Positions 1 through 11,135 of a stretch of 64,000 nucleotides of DNA are shown here, piece after piece. Source of the stretch: Sanderia malayensis (Eukaryota > Cnidaria > Scyphozoa > Semaeostomeae > Pelagiidae); assembly GCA_013076295.1 (NCBI GenBank), contig RQOL01000024.1:1798001-1862000 (forward strand), in the 5' to 3' direction. Under the pieces are notes generated by a model that ran no database searches, was not told the origin of the DNA, and saw only the letters and a list, made by a program, of their open reading frames with translations. Position numbers and translations under genes: made by a program. Every line of letters begins with the position of its first letter. The first letter of the stretch is position 1.

Positions 1-700
1 ACTTGAACAACTTCTACTCGCTTGCCCATGCGCGAGTCAACAATGGGAGCATTTTATTGAAAAAAGTTAAAGTTGTCAGAAATTGATGAAAATCACCAAA
101 ACGTACAGATTAATGGCGCTCATTATGAATATCGAGATCATTTTTGAAAATTTTGCAATTTAGGGTGTCAAAAATGGGAGTAAACTTGAACAACTTCTAC
201 TCGCTTGCCCATGCGCGAGTCAACAATGGGAGCATTTTATTGAAAAAAGTTAAAGTTGTCAGAAATTGATGAAAATCACCAAAGCGTACAGATTAATGGT
301 GCTCATTATGAATATCGAGATCATTTTTGAAAATTTTTCAATTTAGGGTGTCAAAAATGGGAGCAAACTTGAACAACTTCTACTCGCTTGCCCATGCGCG
401 AGTCAACAATGGGAGCATTTTATTGAAAAAAGTTAAAGTTGTCAGAAATTGATGAAAATCACCAAAAAGTACAGATTAAGGGCGCTGATTATGAATATCG
501 AGGTCATTTTTTTGAAATTGTACTTTTTGGTTATTTTCATCATTTTCTGACAGTTTTTTTCGATAACTTGCTTCAATTTTTCAAGTTTACTCCCATTTTT
601 GACACCCTAAACTGCAAATTTTTCAAAAATGACCTAGATATTCAAAATCAGCGCCCTGAAACTGTACTCTTTAGTGATTCTTATCACTTTCTGACAAGTT
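1..700. repeat. Tandem ~183-bp satellite units ending in an inverted copy
   Basis: Three direct copies start at 1, 184 and 367, each beginning ACTTGAACAACTTCTACTCG, so the unit is 183 bp and the array probably continues left of the window. The third copy runs into an inverted, more diverged copy (about 515-700; inverted landmark TTTGACACCCTAAACTGCAAA around 600), which makes a large hairpin. Open frames here have no protein-like features. Confidence 0.85.
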
Positions 701-767
701 TGGTTTTTTGTAAATTGTATGCTCTGGACATCCAAGTGGACCACAATGGCGGAAAGGGTAAGGATTT

Positions 768-1150
768 CATGATACATAAAGTTATTTACTAATCCCCAGC
801 ATTTGTCTTTTTAATTTTTGAACAAGGTGTCCTAGAGAGATGAGAGTTGTTTCAACGTGAACAAAAGGCCCTAAATAGTACGTTTTGACTATTTTTGAGC
901 CAAATTTCAATAAATTTCGATTTTGCGTCTCTTGAATTTCGACTTTCATGCTGGATACATAAAGTTATTCACTACTTGCGAGCATTTAAAATTTTCAACT
1001 TTTGAACCAATTGTCCTAGAGGGCTAAAAATTGTTTCAACGTGGTCAGAAGGCCCTAAATAGTAATTTTTGACTATTTTTGAGCCAAATTTCAATCAATT
1101 TCGATTTTCCGTCTCTTGAATTTCGACTTTCATGCTGGATACATGAATGG
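768..1150. repeat. Second tandem repeat with ~183-bp unit
   Basis: The landmark GATACAT occurs at 771, 954 and 1138, giving spacings of 183 and 184 bp; GACTATTTTTGAGCCAAATT and TTGAATTTCGACTTTCATG recur in both units. By eye the unit does not align with the neighbouring 1-700 unit although the period is the same. It ends about 150 bp upstream of the UTP14 start. Confidence 0.8.
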
Positions 1151-1296
1151 TTGCAGTGGAGGACGAGGACGCATTATTTCTCTGTAAGGTTCTTTTGGCT
1201 ACTAGTTTCTTTTGCCAGCCTGATGACCTTTTTTGATTATTCACATTCATTAAATTATTAGGCACACTACAATTTTTATGGATCTAAAGACGTATA

Positions 1297-4200
1297 ATGG
1301 ACAAAGATATAATTTTTGATGCAGTTGATGAATTAGATGACTCCGATGACAGTGAAGTATGTTGTGTTATCGATGTGTTAATAATTATGAATTATGGAGG
1401 TTAATAAATTTTTTAATGGTATGTGAGAATCTAGCCGGCCCACGTGGCCCTTGCAGAGAAGCATGACTTGTATCGTATTTTGATTAATTTCGATTCGATT
1501 CAAGTTGATTGTCGTCCATGGACTTCTATGGATACTGTATCTTTTACTTGACGACTTAGGTTGGAGGTATGGTTGAGAATGGAGTTTAATAAAGTATATG
1601 TTTTTAGGGAGATGTTGAAAAGGAGGATAAAAGCAAAAAACATAAGCGAATGCTCTCGGATTTATCACAAATTGCTTCTATTCCGAATAAAAGGTAAGCT
1701 TGCAAGTATAACTCCCAAATCAGATATACTTATTCTAACAAGTTATCTTAGGGTCTAGTAAGTATAGAGATAGATGGGTTTGATTGTATCTTGTATTTAT
1801 TACAGAGCTGCTTTAAGAAATGGGCCCGGAATTCATGTGTCGGAACATTCTTGGTCTTACAAAGGAAGTAAGTCTCCGCAGCTATGTTTGTCTGACCTTG
1901 AAAGTGATTTAATTTTATGGGCAGATAAAATATATATTGAGATTGATTTTAAAGATATTGGTTACTTTTTATGTCATAGAAGAAGGCAAAGATGAAAAAG
2001 TAAAGTTGAATGAGTTGCTTCAGGCAATTCCTCAGTCATCATCTCTTGGCTCTGTGCGAAAGAAGATTGTAAGTATCTTATTTATTTTGGCAGTCAATTT
2101 TTCACGAGTGTTTTGAATTGATAACCTGATTCCGTTCTGATTAAATTTAAAAACTTTTGTTATTCTTCTGTCAATCGGCTCAATTATTTACGTTTTCTAC
2201 TTTTTCAGCAAAAGCTGGAGAAATCAAGCAAAACTTTGAATACTCCGTTAAGCAAAGTACAAACTGAAAAGGTGAGCTTCCTCGTGCATTAAAAACAAAA
2301 TTAATCTGCCTGTTGATTATTCATTTCTAAAATGGTAGAATTTATTTCAGATACAAAGAACAATTGGTTATGAAAATGTTTCCAAAGAAATCAGCAAATG
2401 GTCTTCAACTGTGATACAAAACAGAGAAGTGAGTTATGTTTTGTAATGCTATGTGGAGACTGTGTGGTTTCTGCTGTAATTTGTTTGAATTTCTAAATAC
2501 AGTTGAGATCTGTTATCTCAAAGCTTTATACGAAGTTTGGAATATGTTTGGCTAGGAAAAGTTTGAAATAGGGGGATGCTCCAACTACACTGTACCAAAA
2601 TGAGGGGAAATGGAAAATTGTCTGGGAAAATGAATGTTTTAGGTAGCAGGCAGTTGAGATAGTAGATATCAACTGTATGATTTTCATGGTCTAGAGTTTT
2701 CTTTCTTATATTAGTTGTTTCTTTGAAAATTTTCTTGTATATCAAAATTATTTAAAAGTAATTCAAGGTTTTCCTTTCTTTTTCAAACAGGCTGAGGTTC
2801 TCCAGTTTCCATTAAATGCTTATGAAGAGTCGAAACCGACAATTAAATCAGCAGCTATCAACTTCAAGGTCAGATTCTTGTACTATTACTGATTATAATT
2901 CACTGTCGTGTCTTGAGTATCTGCCAAGGATTAAAGTGTTTTTGGATTTTTTTTTCTGTTATAATGACACTTTGTTTTGCATTCTAGCCGAAAAATTCGC
3001 TTGAGAAAGAAATTGCAGCAGTTTTGAAGAGCAGTTCCTCAGTTATAGAAAGAAATAATCAAGAATTAACAGAACAAGAGGAGAAGGCTTTGCAAGCTGT
3101 TGATTTGCAAGAGGTATTGAGTATTTTTCAGTTAAAATAATACATGGCGTTACCCCCTGGAAAAATGTCTATTCATATTGATTATCAATACAAAGGACAG
3201 ACAACCCCAGGGGGTGAAAATTGATGATCGTGGAACATTGCTTGCCATTGTTATTATTATTAGATTTTGATTTCCTGATGCTTGTATTTAGTTTTGGTTT
3301 TGTTTTTCATTAAAAGGCCATCGAAAGACGAAAGGAACTGCAAAAAATGAGAGCACTGCAGTCTTATTACGAGAAGAAATGCAAACGAACAAGGCGAATC
3401 AAAAGTAAAAAGTATGTACCAGTGTTTATAATACAGTATAATATAATAATTTATGATACGCGAATAGCTTTGGTGTTGTATCGTTCTTTGTTCTACAGGT
3501 TTCGTAAAGTCCAGAGAAGAATCGACGAGAAAAAAGAAGCGAAAAATGCAAATGAATCAGCAGAAGTGGAGAAATCGAAAGTGACTAATGAAATTGAAAC
3601 TAATCGAGCTTTGGTAAGATGTTTATTATTAGCTTTTTTATTTCTTCCTTGTTTATTAGTCATTGAAGCTCTTCGAGTTTCTTACTCCTTGAAGCTCTTG
3701 GAGTTTATTATTCCTTAAGCTTTGGAGTTTATTATTCCTTAAGCTTTGGAGTTTTTTGCTTTTCAAAGCTCTATTACTTTCTTTCTCTTCAAAGCTTCTC
3801 TTGTTTATTGCTCCTCGAGGTTCCTTTAGTTTCTTACTAAACACCTCCTCGAACCTTTCCCTCATTTCTTTACTACTGTCACTAACTTCTGCTGCTGTCT
3901 GCATTGCTTGTACCTCTTCATCTGTTTGCTGCTCCTCCGCTGTCACATATCGGCTGCTGCTACGTAATTTAAACATGAACCTTTTGAACAGGAAAGAGCC
4001 CACCTGCGACACAGAAATACATCGAAATGGGCAAAAAGAGTTATGGCCAAGGAAAATAAATCCACTCAGGTAATAATTTAATGTTGGAGATTGCTCGAAA
4101 CGCTTCTACCGTGATCTTTGTCAAGCACGCATTTACACGTGTAGCAGTATTCACTGCAGCCCACGTATGACGTAATATAGGAAGTCTTCGAGACTTTGAC

Positions 4201-5964
4201 TGATTACTCAATGCAGGCTTTATAAAGCTACACGTGTCTGCAGACTCTACGAAGTTCCCGTTACTGAATGCAGACTCTATGAAGCTCCCATTGAGAGCAC
4301 CCTGTTATTACAGCCGACAAGATTTTCATATTTCATTTCGATCATCTATGAATGAAATGCGAAGCTCATTACTATATCATGATACTTGTTAATTGTTATT
4401 CTTGAAATTATTTAATCGACTATTGATTATTGAAGGAGAAGCAATCCATACATGACCAATTGAGAATAAGTCGGCAATTGACGGAACAGAAAGTTAACGA
4501 AGAGAATAGCAGTGATGGTGAAGATGTTGACGAAACAAGTGACAGTTTGTTATTATTGAAAAAAACAAATGATGATGCTGATAATCCTTGGTTGTTAGAT
4601 GGGAAAAATAATCTAAATAAGGGTAAGAATGCTGGTTATTTCATTCTGTTTAAACTTCAAAGCTCTATGCATAATGCTACAAGATTACTTGTGTTGAAAC
4701 ATAAGAGCTTCCAAGTTTATGTGTCAAATCTGCTTGGATTTATGTGTCAAAGCTGCTCGGATTTTTGTTTCAAATCTGCTTGGGTTTATGTGTCAAAGCT
4801 CCTTGGAGAAATAGCCATAGATGTTGAAGTTTTTTCCTCAGGTTTCACGTATTTACAGCATTTGTTTTATCATTTTCGTGTTAGGATCGACGTGTAACGT
4901 GGTGGGAAAGAAAGCTGGTCAAAGTTCAAATGAGAAGAATATTGAGTCCTCTGAGAGTGAGCAGAGTGAATCTGGCGATGAAATTGAAGGAGGAAACGAA
5001 TATCAAACCAATCATGATGTGGTAGAGGAACGTCAGATTGAATCTACTGAACATGAAAATGAATATGACACTGAGAAGCATAATAAGAAACAGGAAAGTG
5101 TGAACAAGAATGAAAGGGGCGATAAAGATGAATTTATAGCAACTGAAAAGAAGGCTTTGGATATCGAAACTTTTGTCATCAACGATAATGATTTTGATTT
5201 CGCGAAATCGAAAGAGCAACAGTCGTTGATTAAAGAAGCGTTTGCACATGACAATGTTGTGGAAGAATTTGCGGATGAGAAAGAGAAAGCAAAAGAGGAA
5301 AGGAAACCAAAATCTGTTGATTTAAGTTTGCCAGGCTGGGGGGAATGGGCTGGTGCCGGAATCGACAATGAAAAGATCCTTAAAAGGAAGAGAAGGCGGT
5401 TTCAGAAAGTAGAAAAGAAATCCACACCATCGCGCGATGATAAACTCAGCAATGTTATCATCAATGAAACCAGAAATGAAAGATTCGCTGCCAACCAGGT
5501 TGGTGTTTTTATCTATAGTCTCACCCCCTGGATTCATTTGTCTTATCCGTTGGATTCGCATAGATAACTAGTATGAACATATGCTTTTCCAGGGGGGTAA
5601 CATCGTGTATTATTTTAGAACTTGAATCAATGCGATAAAAATAAACTCCCTGCGAATCTCCCATGTCCGTTGAATTGTCTTACCCCGCGGTTTTAAGTTT
5701 CACTGTATTCCGTGTTCGTTCTAGGTGTCCAACGTTCCGTTTCCATATATTAGCAGAGCGCAGTTTGAACGTAGCATAAGACAGCCTATTGGTAAAACCT
5801 GGAACACACCATCTCTGTCTGCAAAGCTCGTCCAGCCGAGGGTTTCAACATTAATTGGAACAATTATCGAGCCCATCAAAAAGCCAAAAGTTGTCAAAAA
5901 GCAAACTCAAGTGAAGTTTAATAAAGATTTTCTGCCGAATACTAAAGCCAGTCGCAAAAATTAA
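1297..5964 (+). CDS. UTP14: UTP14, U3 snoRNP / small-subunit processome protein
   Basis: Nucleolar protein of the small-subunit processome, needed for 18S rRNA maturation; in yeast Utp14 activates the helicase Dhr1. About 14 exons: roughly 1297-1356, 1608-1693, 1806-1867, 1979-2068, 2210-2271, 2350-2428, 2791-2866, 2989-3114, 3317-3411, 3500-3612, 3992-4070, 4435-4622, 4885-5498 and 5725-5964. Seen in the sequence: the acidic N-terminus MDKDIIFDAVDELDDSDDSE, the central basic block KRTRRIKSKK, the family signature LPGWGEWAGAGI at 5325-5360, and the C-terminal NVPFPYISRAQFERSIRQPI followed by GKTWNT. The first ATG whose frame stays open to a good donor (GAA|GTATGT) is at 1297. Introns carry two tiny TTACCCCC elements and short tandem repeats. 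Exon edges are read by eye and may shift by a few bases. Confidence 0.93.
3150..3216. mobile_element. Tiny MITE-like element, TTACCCCCTGG termini
   Basis: Within a UTP14 intron, TTACCCCCTGG at 3150 pairs with CCAGGGGGTGA ending at 3216. Two further elements with the same ends lie at 5521-5600 and 53962-54030. No clear target duplication was found. Confidence 0.5.
3640..3770. repeat. Short tandem repeats in a UTP14 intron
   Basis: Copies of GAAGCTCTTGGAGTTTATTA and CTTAAGCTTTGGAGTTTATT follow one another at roughly 30-bp spacing. They are intronic, between the exons ending near 3612 and starting near 3992. Confidence 0.6.
4680..4815. repeat. Short tandem repeats in a UTP14 intron
   Basis: Around four diverged copies of a motif like TGCTTGGATTTATGTGTCAA lie end to end before the exon that starts near 4885. 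They open a spurious reading frame across the splice region. Confidence 0.55.
5521..5600. mobile_element. Tiny MITE-like element, second copy
   Basis: TCACCCCCTGG at 5521 and CCAGGGGGGTAA ending at 5600 face each other in the last UTP14 intron. The ends match those of the 3150-3216 element in the opposite orientation. Confidence 0.5.
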
Positions 5965-6508
5965 GGTTTATATTTTAAACAGTTTTTTTATTTTCTTACT
6001 TCCATGAATTCTCAGCCAGTCACCAGCTTGAACAGAACCTGAAAAATCACCCAGGAATAGAGAGAATGCACAGAAATTAAAAGAGCATGTTTCGGTTGGC
6101 TACACTCATTAGTATAAGAAAATTACCAACTTAACAATTGCCCTACAACTAAATCCATAAATATTTACAATTTCATGTGATCATTTTACGTTCTGGCCTA
6201 TAAATGATCTTACAGGTATGGTAATACTACTAAATGGTAGGATTAGACCATGCTATACTATATCACCATAATGACCTGCGCATGATTATACAGCATTATT
6301 AAAACATGAATTCTTGCTTAGTTACACCCTTCTATACCACTTCTATACCACTACCAAGGCATGGATACCAAAATATTACAAGTCACTTACAACTACTTTA
6401 AAATATTCGATTTCAACGAATAAACAAATTCTATACCCATCTACGTCCCTTAAAAAGCCCTAAATAATATAATATAACAAAATAATTTTTTGTCGAGTCA
6501 GTGACAAG
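5965..6508. other. Intergenic, convergent 3' ends
   Basis: AT-rich spacer between the UTP14 stop and the stop of the minus-strand PH gene. It presumably holds both 3' UTRs. No repeat or open frame stands out. Confidence 0.6.
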
Positions 6509-9291
6509 TCAGTGGTCGCTGTGTTCTTCTTCGAGTGCTTGCATTGGCCTTGCACCGTTCGAGGCTTTCCTTACCGGCGATCGCAATGGCAAATGGTTTT
6601 CTTTCTCTGGCGAGGCATGCGATTCGTTATCAGCGACCCTTGATGTGGCTTCTTCTTTATCAACTGGTCGCGTTGTAGGCGCTGGATCCGAGTGCGTTCT
6701 GTGAGACCGCTGGTCCGATTCACCGTCGGCATTGTTCCATTGTTCATTGTTGCCATTGTTCATTGTTGTTCCATCCAATATGTTGCTTAAACTCTGCGAT
6801 TTTTTCGTCATCCTTGGGCCTGAGAATTCTTTGAACTCGAATATATCCGAATTTATAGCAGAATTACGAAGCGACATGCCTGGAAATGAACATTTATACA
6901 CATTAATTCACAGTTAATAGCTGGTTTAGTTTCTACTTCTCAAACTACATGTAACTCAAGCTTGGATTCCGCAGTTAAATATGTGGGAACCTCTTTCCCA
7001 TCATCAAACGACATTGCAGCCTCAGCTTCATGCTGTAGTCCAGGGCATGACTATAATGAACCAAGACAACCATAAAAATAACAACTTACCGCCTCCTGGC
7101 GAGTGGAAAACTCTTTGGCACAATACCCCTGAATCCCTTGAGGATTTCCCCGATGTCATTGAGTCCTTGTGGGACCACCCTGATGCCATTGAGTCCCTTG
7201 GAGACCATCCTGATGCCAGTGAGTCCCTTTGAGATGATCCTGATGCCAGTGAGTCTCTTTGAGATGATCCTGATGCCAGTGAGTCTCTTTGAGATGATCC
7301 TGATGCCATTGACTCCCTCGGAGACGATTGTGATGCAAAAGAGCCTTTTTGAAAATATCCAGAATCTTCCAATGGTGATCCATATTGGCTGTTACGGTTG
7401 TCATCATAGTCCTCTCCTTCTGTAGGTGACTTTTTTGTTGGTGACCTGTTTCTCAACAATTGAAATTGTTGTTCAACCTTTAACTGTAGCTCAGTGGGTC
7501 TGTGTGAAAAGACATATAAATGAAAAAACACTGAACAATACAAGAAGTTGTCATGCCTCTGCGCAGCACAGAGTTACACTATACGAAGGAACATACAGGG
7601 ATCATGCAACAGTTCACCCGCGAGTACCTTTTAGGCTGTTGAGAAGTCCTTCTGTCACTAATCAGTTCTTCAATCTCATGTAGTTCCCCTGGTTCTCTTG
7701 TGTCACACTGATTCCACACTGTGTTCAAAGCTTCGAACCACTCTCTCTGAGTTATCGCGTCCTCAGCGACAAAATGGAACACGCGACCTTTGTGGGCAGA
7801 GCTTTCGCAAGTTGTCAAACTGACCAAAAAGTTTCGTTTGAACAGAGCGGATTCTTGTACCCTCAAGTCAACACAGTCTGACAGGAGGATTTGACCTGAA
7901 AACAAAATAGAGATTAATGTGAAAGGTGCATGTTCAGACTTGCAATCTTGCAACGGAAATGATGATTATGATAATTATGATAATTATGATGATTATAACG
8001 ATGGGAAATACCCTCTGGTGATTGACAAGGAGTTCCTTCCTTGTCAGTCCGCTGCGAAAAATGCTTTGAGAATGCTGATTGGAAGTTCGATTGTTAATTA
8101 GTGGGGGGGGGGGGAGAGAATCTTTAATCTGGTTTGGCTCATCGAAGATATTTGTGGAAACAGAATATATTCGATACTTTTTATTGTCTATTCATATTAA
8201 ACAAGGCCCATTAAGATTAAAAAGATCAAAATATGGTTTTGGCGACAATGTTTTGAAATAGTTGTTGGCATTGTGTATTTAGCTACCTGCGTTTGTTCTC
8301 AAGGGGATTACCTGTATTGATTGACAGGGTACTTCCTTGTCAGCGCGCTTTGAACAATGCTTTCAGTATCTTGATTGATATTTCCTCAAAACACCTTTTG
8401 GGAATCTCCGATGCGTGTCTGACTAATCGAATAGGCTGGATTTTTTGTATCGTCTGATACCTATACCCTCTATTCATCTATCGTGCGTGCTTACAATCAT
8501 TTCCAGCGAGTTCAAGATGCGCTGACAATCATATTGCTAACTTTGTCTAAAACTTGAGGTAAACAACCTATTCTTCAGTTGGGCATTCAAGACTCCAAAG
8601 AGAGAAAAATTGATCCTGAACTGGTTGACATGCACGTTTTTTATGTAAGAAACCAAGCTATTAAGCATCACTACTTAAAATTTCTTGATTTTGGTCCCAT
8701 TTCACTTGTTTCTTAACAGTTTCTTAATTTGATATTTGGAAAAGCGCACCTCAAAAATATTTCGAAACAAGAAACTGGTTTGGATTTAAAAATCTACAAA
8801 AAACAATTGTTGCACGTACAAAACATAACTTGACAATCAAATCAGCATTAAACAAAACCAGCACAAAACTGATCTTTTCCACATTTCACAAGAATCAGAG
8901 ATGTTAATGAGTTTGCAAGCGATTTTTCATACATTTACCAGTGAATGTTTCTTAAATTTGTACCCTTTTTTATCGGCGATTTCTTATTAAAAATGACGTC
9001 TTGTTGTTAGCTCTGGTTCAGTTAAGCTCCCATTCCCATATAAAATATATTTACTCAAACAATTTATGTTTCTATGCAATAAATGATTGTATAAGTACCT
9101 TTCCATTTTTCTCCTTGTTCGTAATGTTCCTTATTCTTGAAGTAATACAAGGCCCTTTCCTCTTGGTCTGTTGGGTTGAAGAGGATGAAATGTCTCTGCT
9201 TCCATCGTTTAAGGAAACCTTTCTTGTTTCTGCCAAATGGCGGAGACTTGATGAGGCAGCCTTCTTTGACAATGTGTTTTGAGGGCAGCAT
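6509..9291 (-). CDS. PH-domain protein with Ser-rich 10-residue repeats
   Basis: Four exons read by eye: about 9291-9100, 7895-7630, 7500-7090 and 6880-6509. The first two join into one PH domain: GCLIKSPPFGRNKKGFLKRW opens it, QRHFILF follows, and REWFEALNTVWNQC is the C-terminal helix with the conserved Trp. PH domains typically bind phosphoinositides or proteins at membranes. The third exon begins PTELQLKVEQQFQLL (possible short coiled coil) and then holds about six tandem copies of a 10-residue unit like RDSLASGSSQ (DNA 7140-7330). The rest is Ser-rich and charged, with no second domain. The layout recalls adaptor proteins such as the GAB/DOK type, but I cannot assign a family. The start Met is the first in the PH exon; an upstream exon is possible. 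Confidence 0.8.
8100..8114. repeat. Poly-G tract
   Basis: An uninterrupted run of more than ten G in the first intron of the PH gene. Such tracts are prone to length error in assembly. Confidence 0.8.
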
Positions 9292-11135
9292 GATTGTTTT
9301 TATTACCAGAGTTGCCTTAAATTTTTTGATTTCTCAATCTATTAACCTTTGGATCTTACTGAGTTGGCGGAGTGGTTGGGTGCACCTCCATATATAATGT
9401 ATCCAGGGTTGTCCCCTTCTGAAAGCAAGCCAGACTGAAGGAAGGACATTCAGCGCTATTAAAAGATCACACTGACCAATGGAAATCTTCTTCCGTGTTT
9501 TCGCTTCACCGATTGGCTTATCTCGACCAGTCAATACCATGTGTGTTTATATTAGGCTATTACGTAAAGAACATTATCAGAGTGTTTACTACAAAATCGA
9601 ATTGGAATTGCAGAGGGAAATTTCCAATAACGTATCTGCAAATGGACGATTTTTATTGCATGTTTAGCTGACGCTTAAGCTCAGATTGATCAAAAATCAC
9701 TGTAACATTCAGACAGTCTAGTAAAATACAGCATGAAAGAAAGAGGGGATCAATAATGAATCTTCAGGCGCATAAGAAACAATAGTCTGGTATGCTGAAC
9801 AAGATAAGACAATGAAGCAATAGGCTAACATGTAGAGGTTGTTATTCTGCAGATTTTTACGAGGGGCTGTCGAGATTGGTATATTTTGTGTTGTATTATA
9901 AAGGAAGCACAGAAAAGGCAAAACCGAGTTTCGCACCAGAGCACTCGTGAGAATGGTCTTTAAAACTATTTATCAGTGTACTGTACAGTAAGTAATTTGT
10001 ACAGACTGCAAATTCAATTGAGTGCAAATTCAGTGTAGTGAGAGCTCGAAATTTGTTTACTAAATAATCACTTGTTTAGTAAACACTGAAGCATTTTATG
10101 CCGGTAAATTTAACGTCACTTACACTCTTTTCTTTTTATAAGAATAAACTTTATAAGAATAACGAGGCTCAAAATTTGTGAAATTTAAGAAAGTTTTAAG
10201 AATATTGTCAGGCTCACGATCTTGTGAAACTATTATTTTTAACAGGCGTTTTTTATTTTTGAATTTGTGTGCTTTTCACAGGCAATGGTTTTAAATACAC
10301 TCATCCAAATTTCGATGAAAGTGTCGATAAAATCTGTGCTACAGGAAATAAGGACTTATTCTGTTAGCCATTGTAATAGTTATGCGTTTTGGCATTGATG
10401 ATAATAATAGCAGTGTAATTGCCATGTCCGTGTTTTCTGCCGCGCTAAGAATAATTTAAGAATATTCAGAGGCTGAAAATAGGAAAAAATTAAGAATATT
10501 GAGGCTCAGCAAAAAATTAAGTATTCTTATAAAAAGAAAAGAGTGTATGTGATATTTTACATATTCATGCTTGATAACAGCAGGAGGAAATGTTTTCGTA
10601 GTTTCGTGTTTGCGCATTGTTGAGACAAACCACAATCTTTGCCACACCAAAACACGGAATAGAGATCTCTATTCTGTGACCAAAATATACATCGTGTTAC
10701 TGTGTGGGTATCACAAATTTGCATTAAATTTCGTTGTAGCTTATTTGTCTGAGAACACAAGCGTGAAATTCGGAGAAGTTGTAATCATGTATTGTTTTCA
10801 TTATTTCTCCTTATACTTTAAGCGCAGAAACTTTCGCGAATTGCAATTTTGAAAAATTCGCGCGCCAAACTTACATGAAAATGGCCAAAAGTCGCGAAAT
10901 CTTCTCAGATAAAAGCACACGGATGGTTGCTCTGTTGCGCGTCTGTCCATAGAGCACCGTCATAGACGAATAGAAAACCATACATTCCAGAGGATATACT
11001 ATTTCATAATCGATATATTTGATACCCCGATATTTGACAATAATCAAGATTTCACTTATCATATAAACCAGATAATAATCCATTACAAGAGACATGTAAC
11101 ATATACACAAAATTATCAAATGTCAAAAATAGATC
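9292..11135. other. Intergenic, PH gene to NUP43
   Basis: AT-rich spacer between the 5' end of the PH gene and the 3' end of NUP43. No coding signal is convincing. It contains the inverted-repeat element listed at 10118-10554 and the small palindrome GAATAGAGATCTCTATTC near 10660. Confidence 0.6.
10118..10554. mobile_element. Non-autonomous element with ~30-bp inverted ends
   Basis: TTACACTCTTTTCTTTTTAT near 10123 is matched in inverse by ATAAAAAGAAAAGAGTGTAT near 10527, with one mismatch over about 30 bp. The interior repeats an AAGAATA...GAGGCTCA motif. No coding sequence and no confident target duplication, so the superfamily is unknown. Confidence 0.55.

Noticed and set aside
439..792. 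117-codon frame near the left edge
   Set aside because: Lies across the junction between direct and inverted satellite copies; composition is random.
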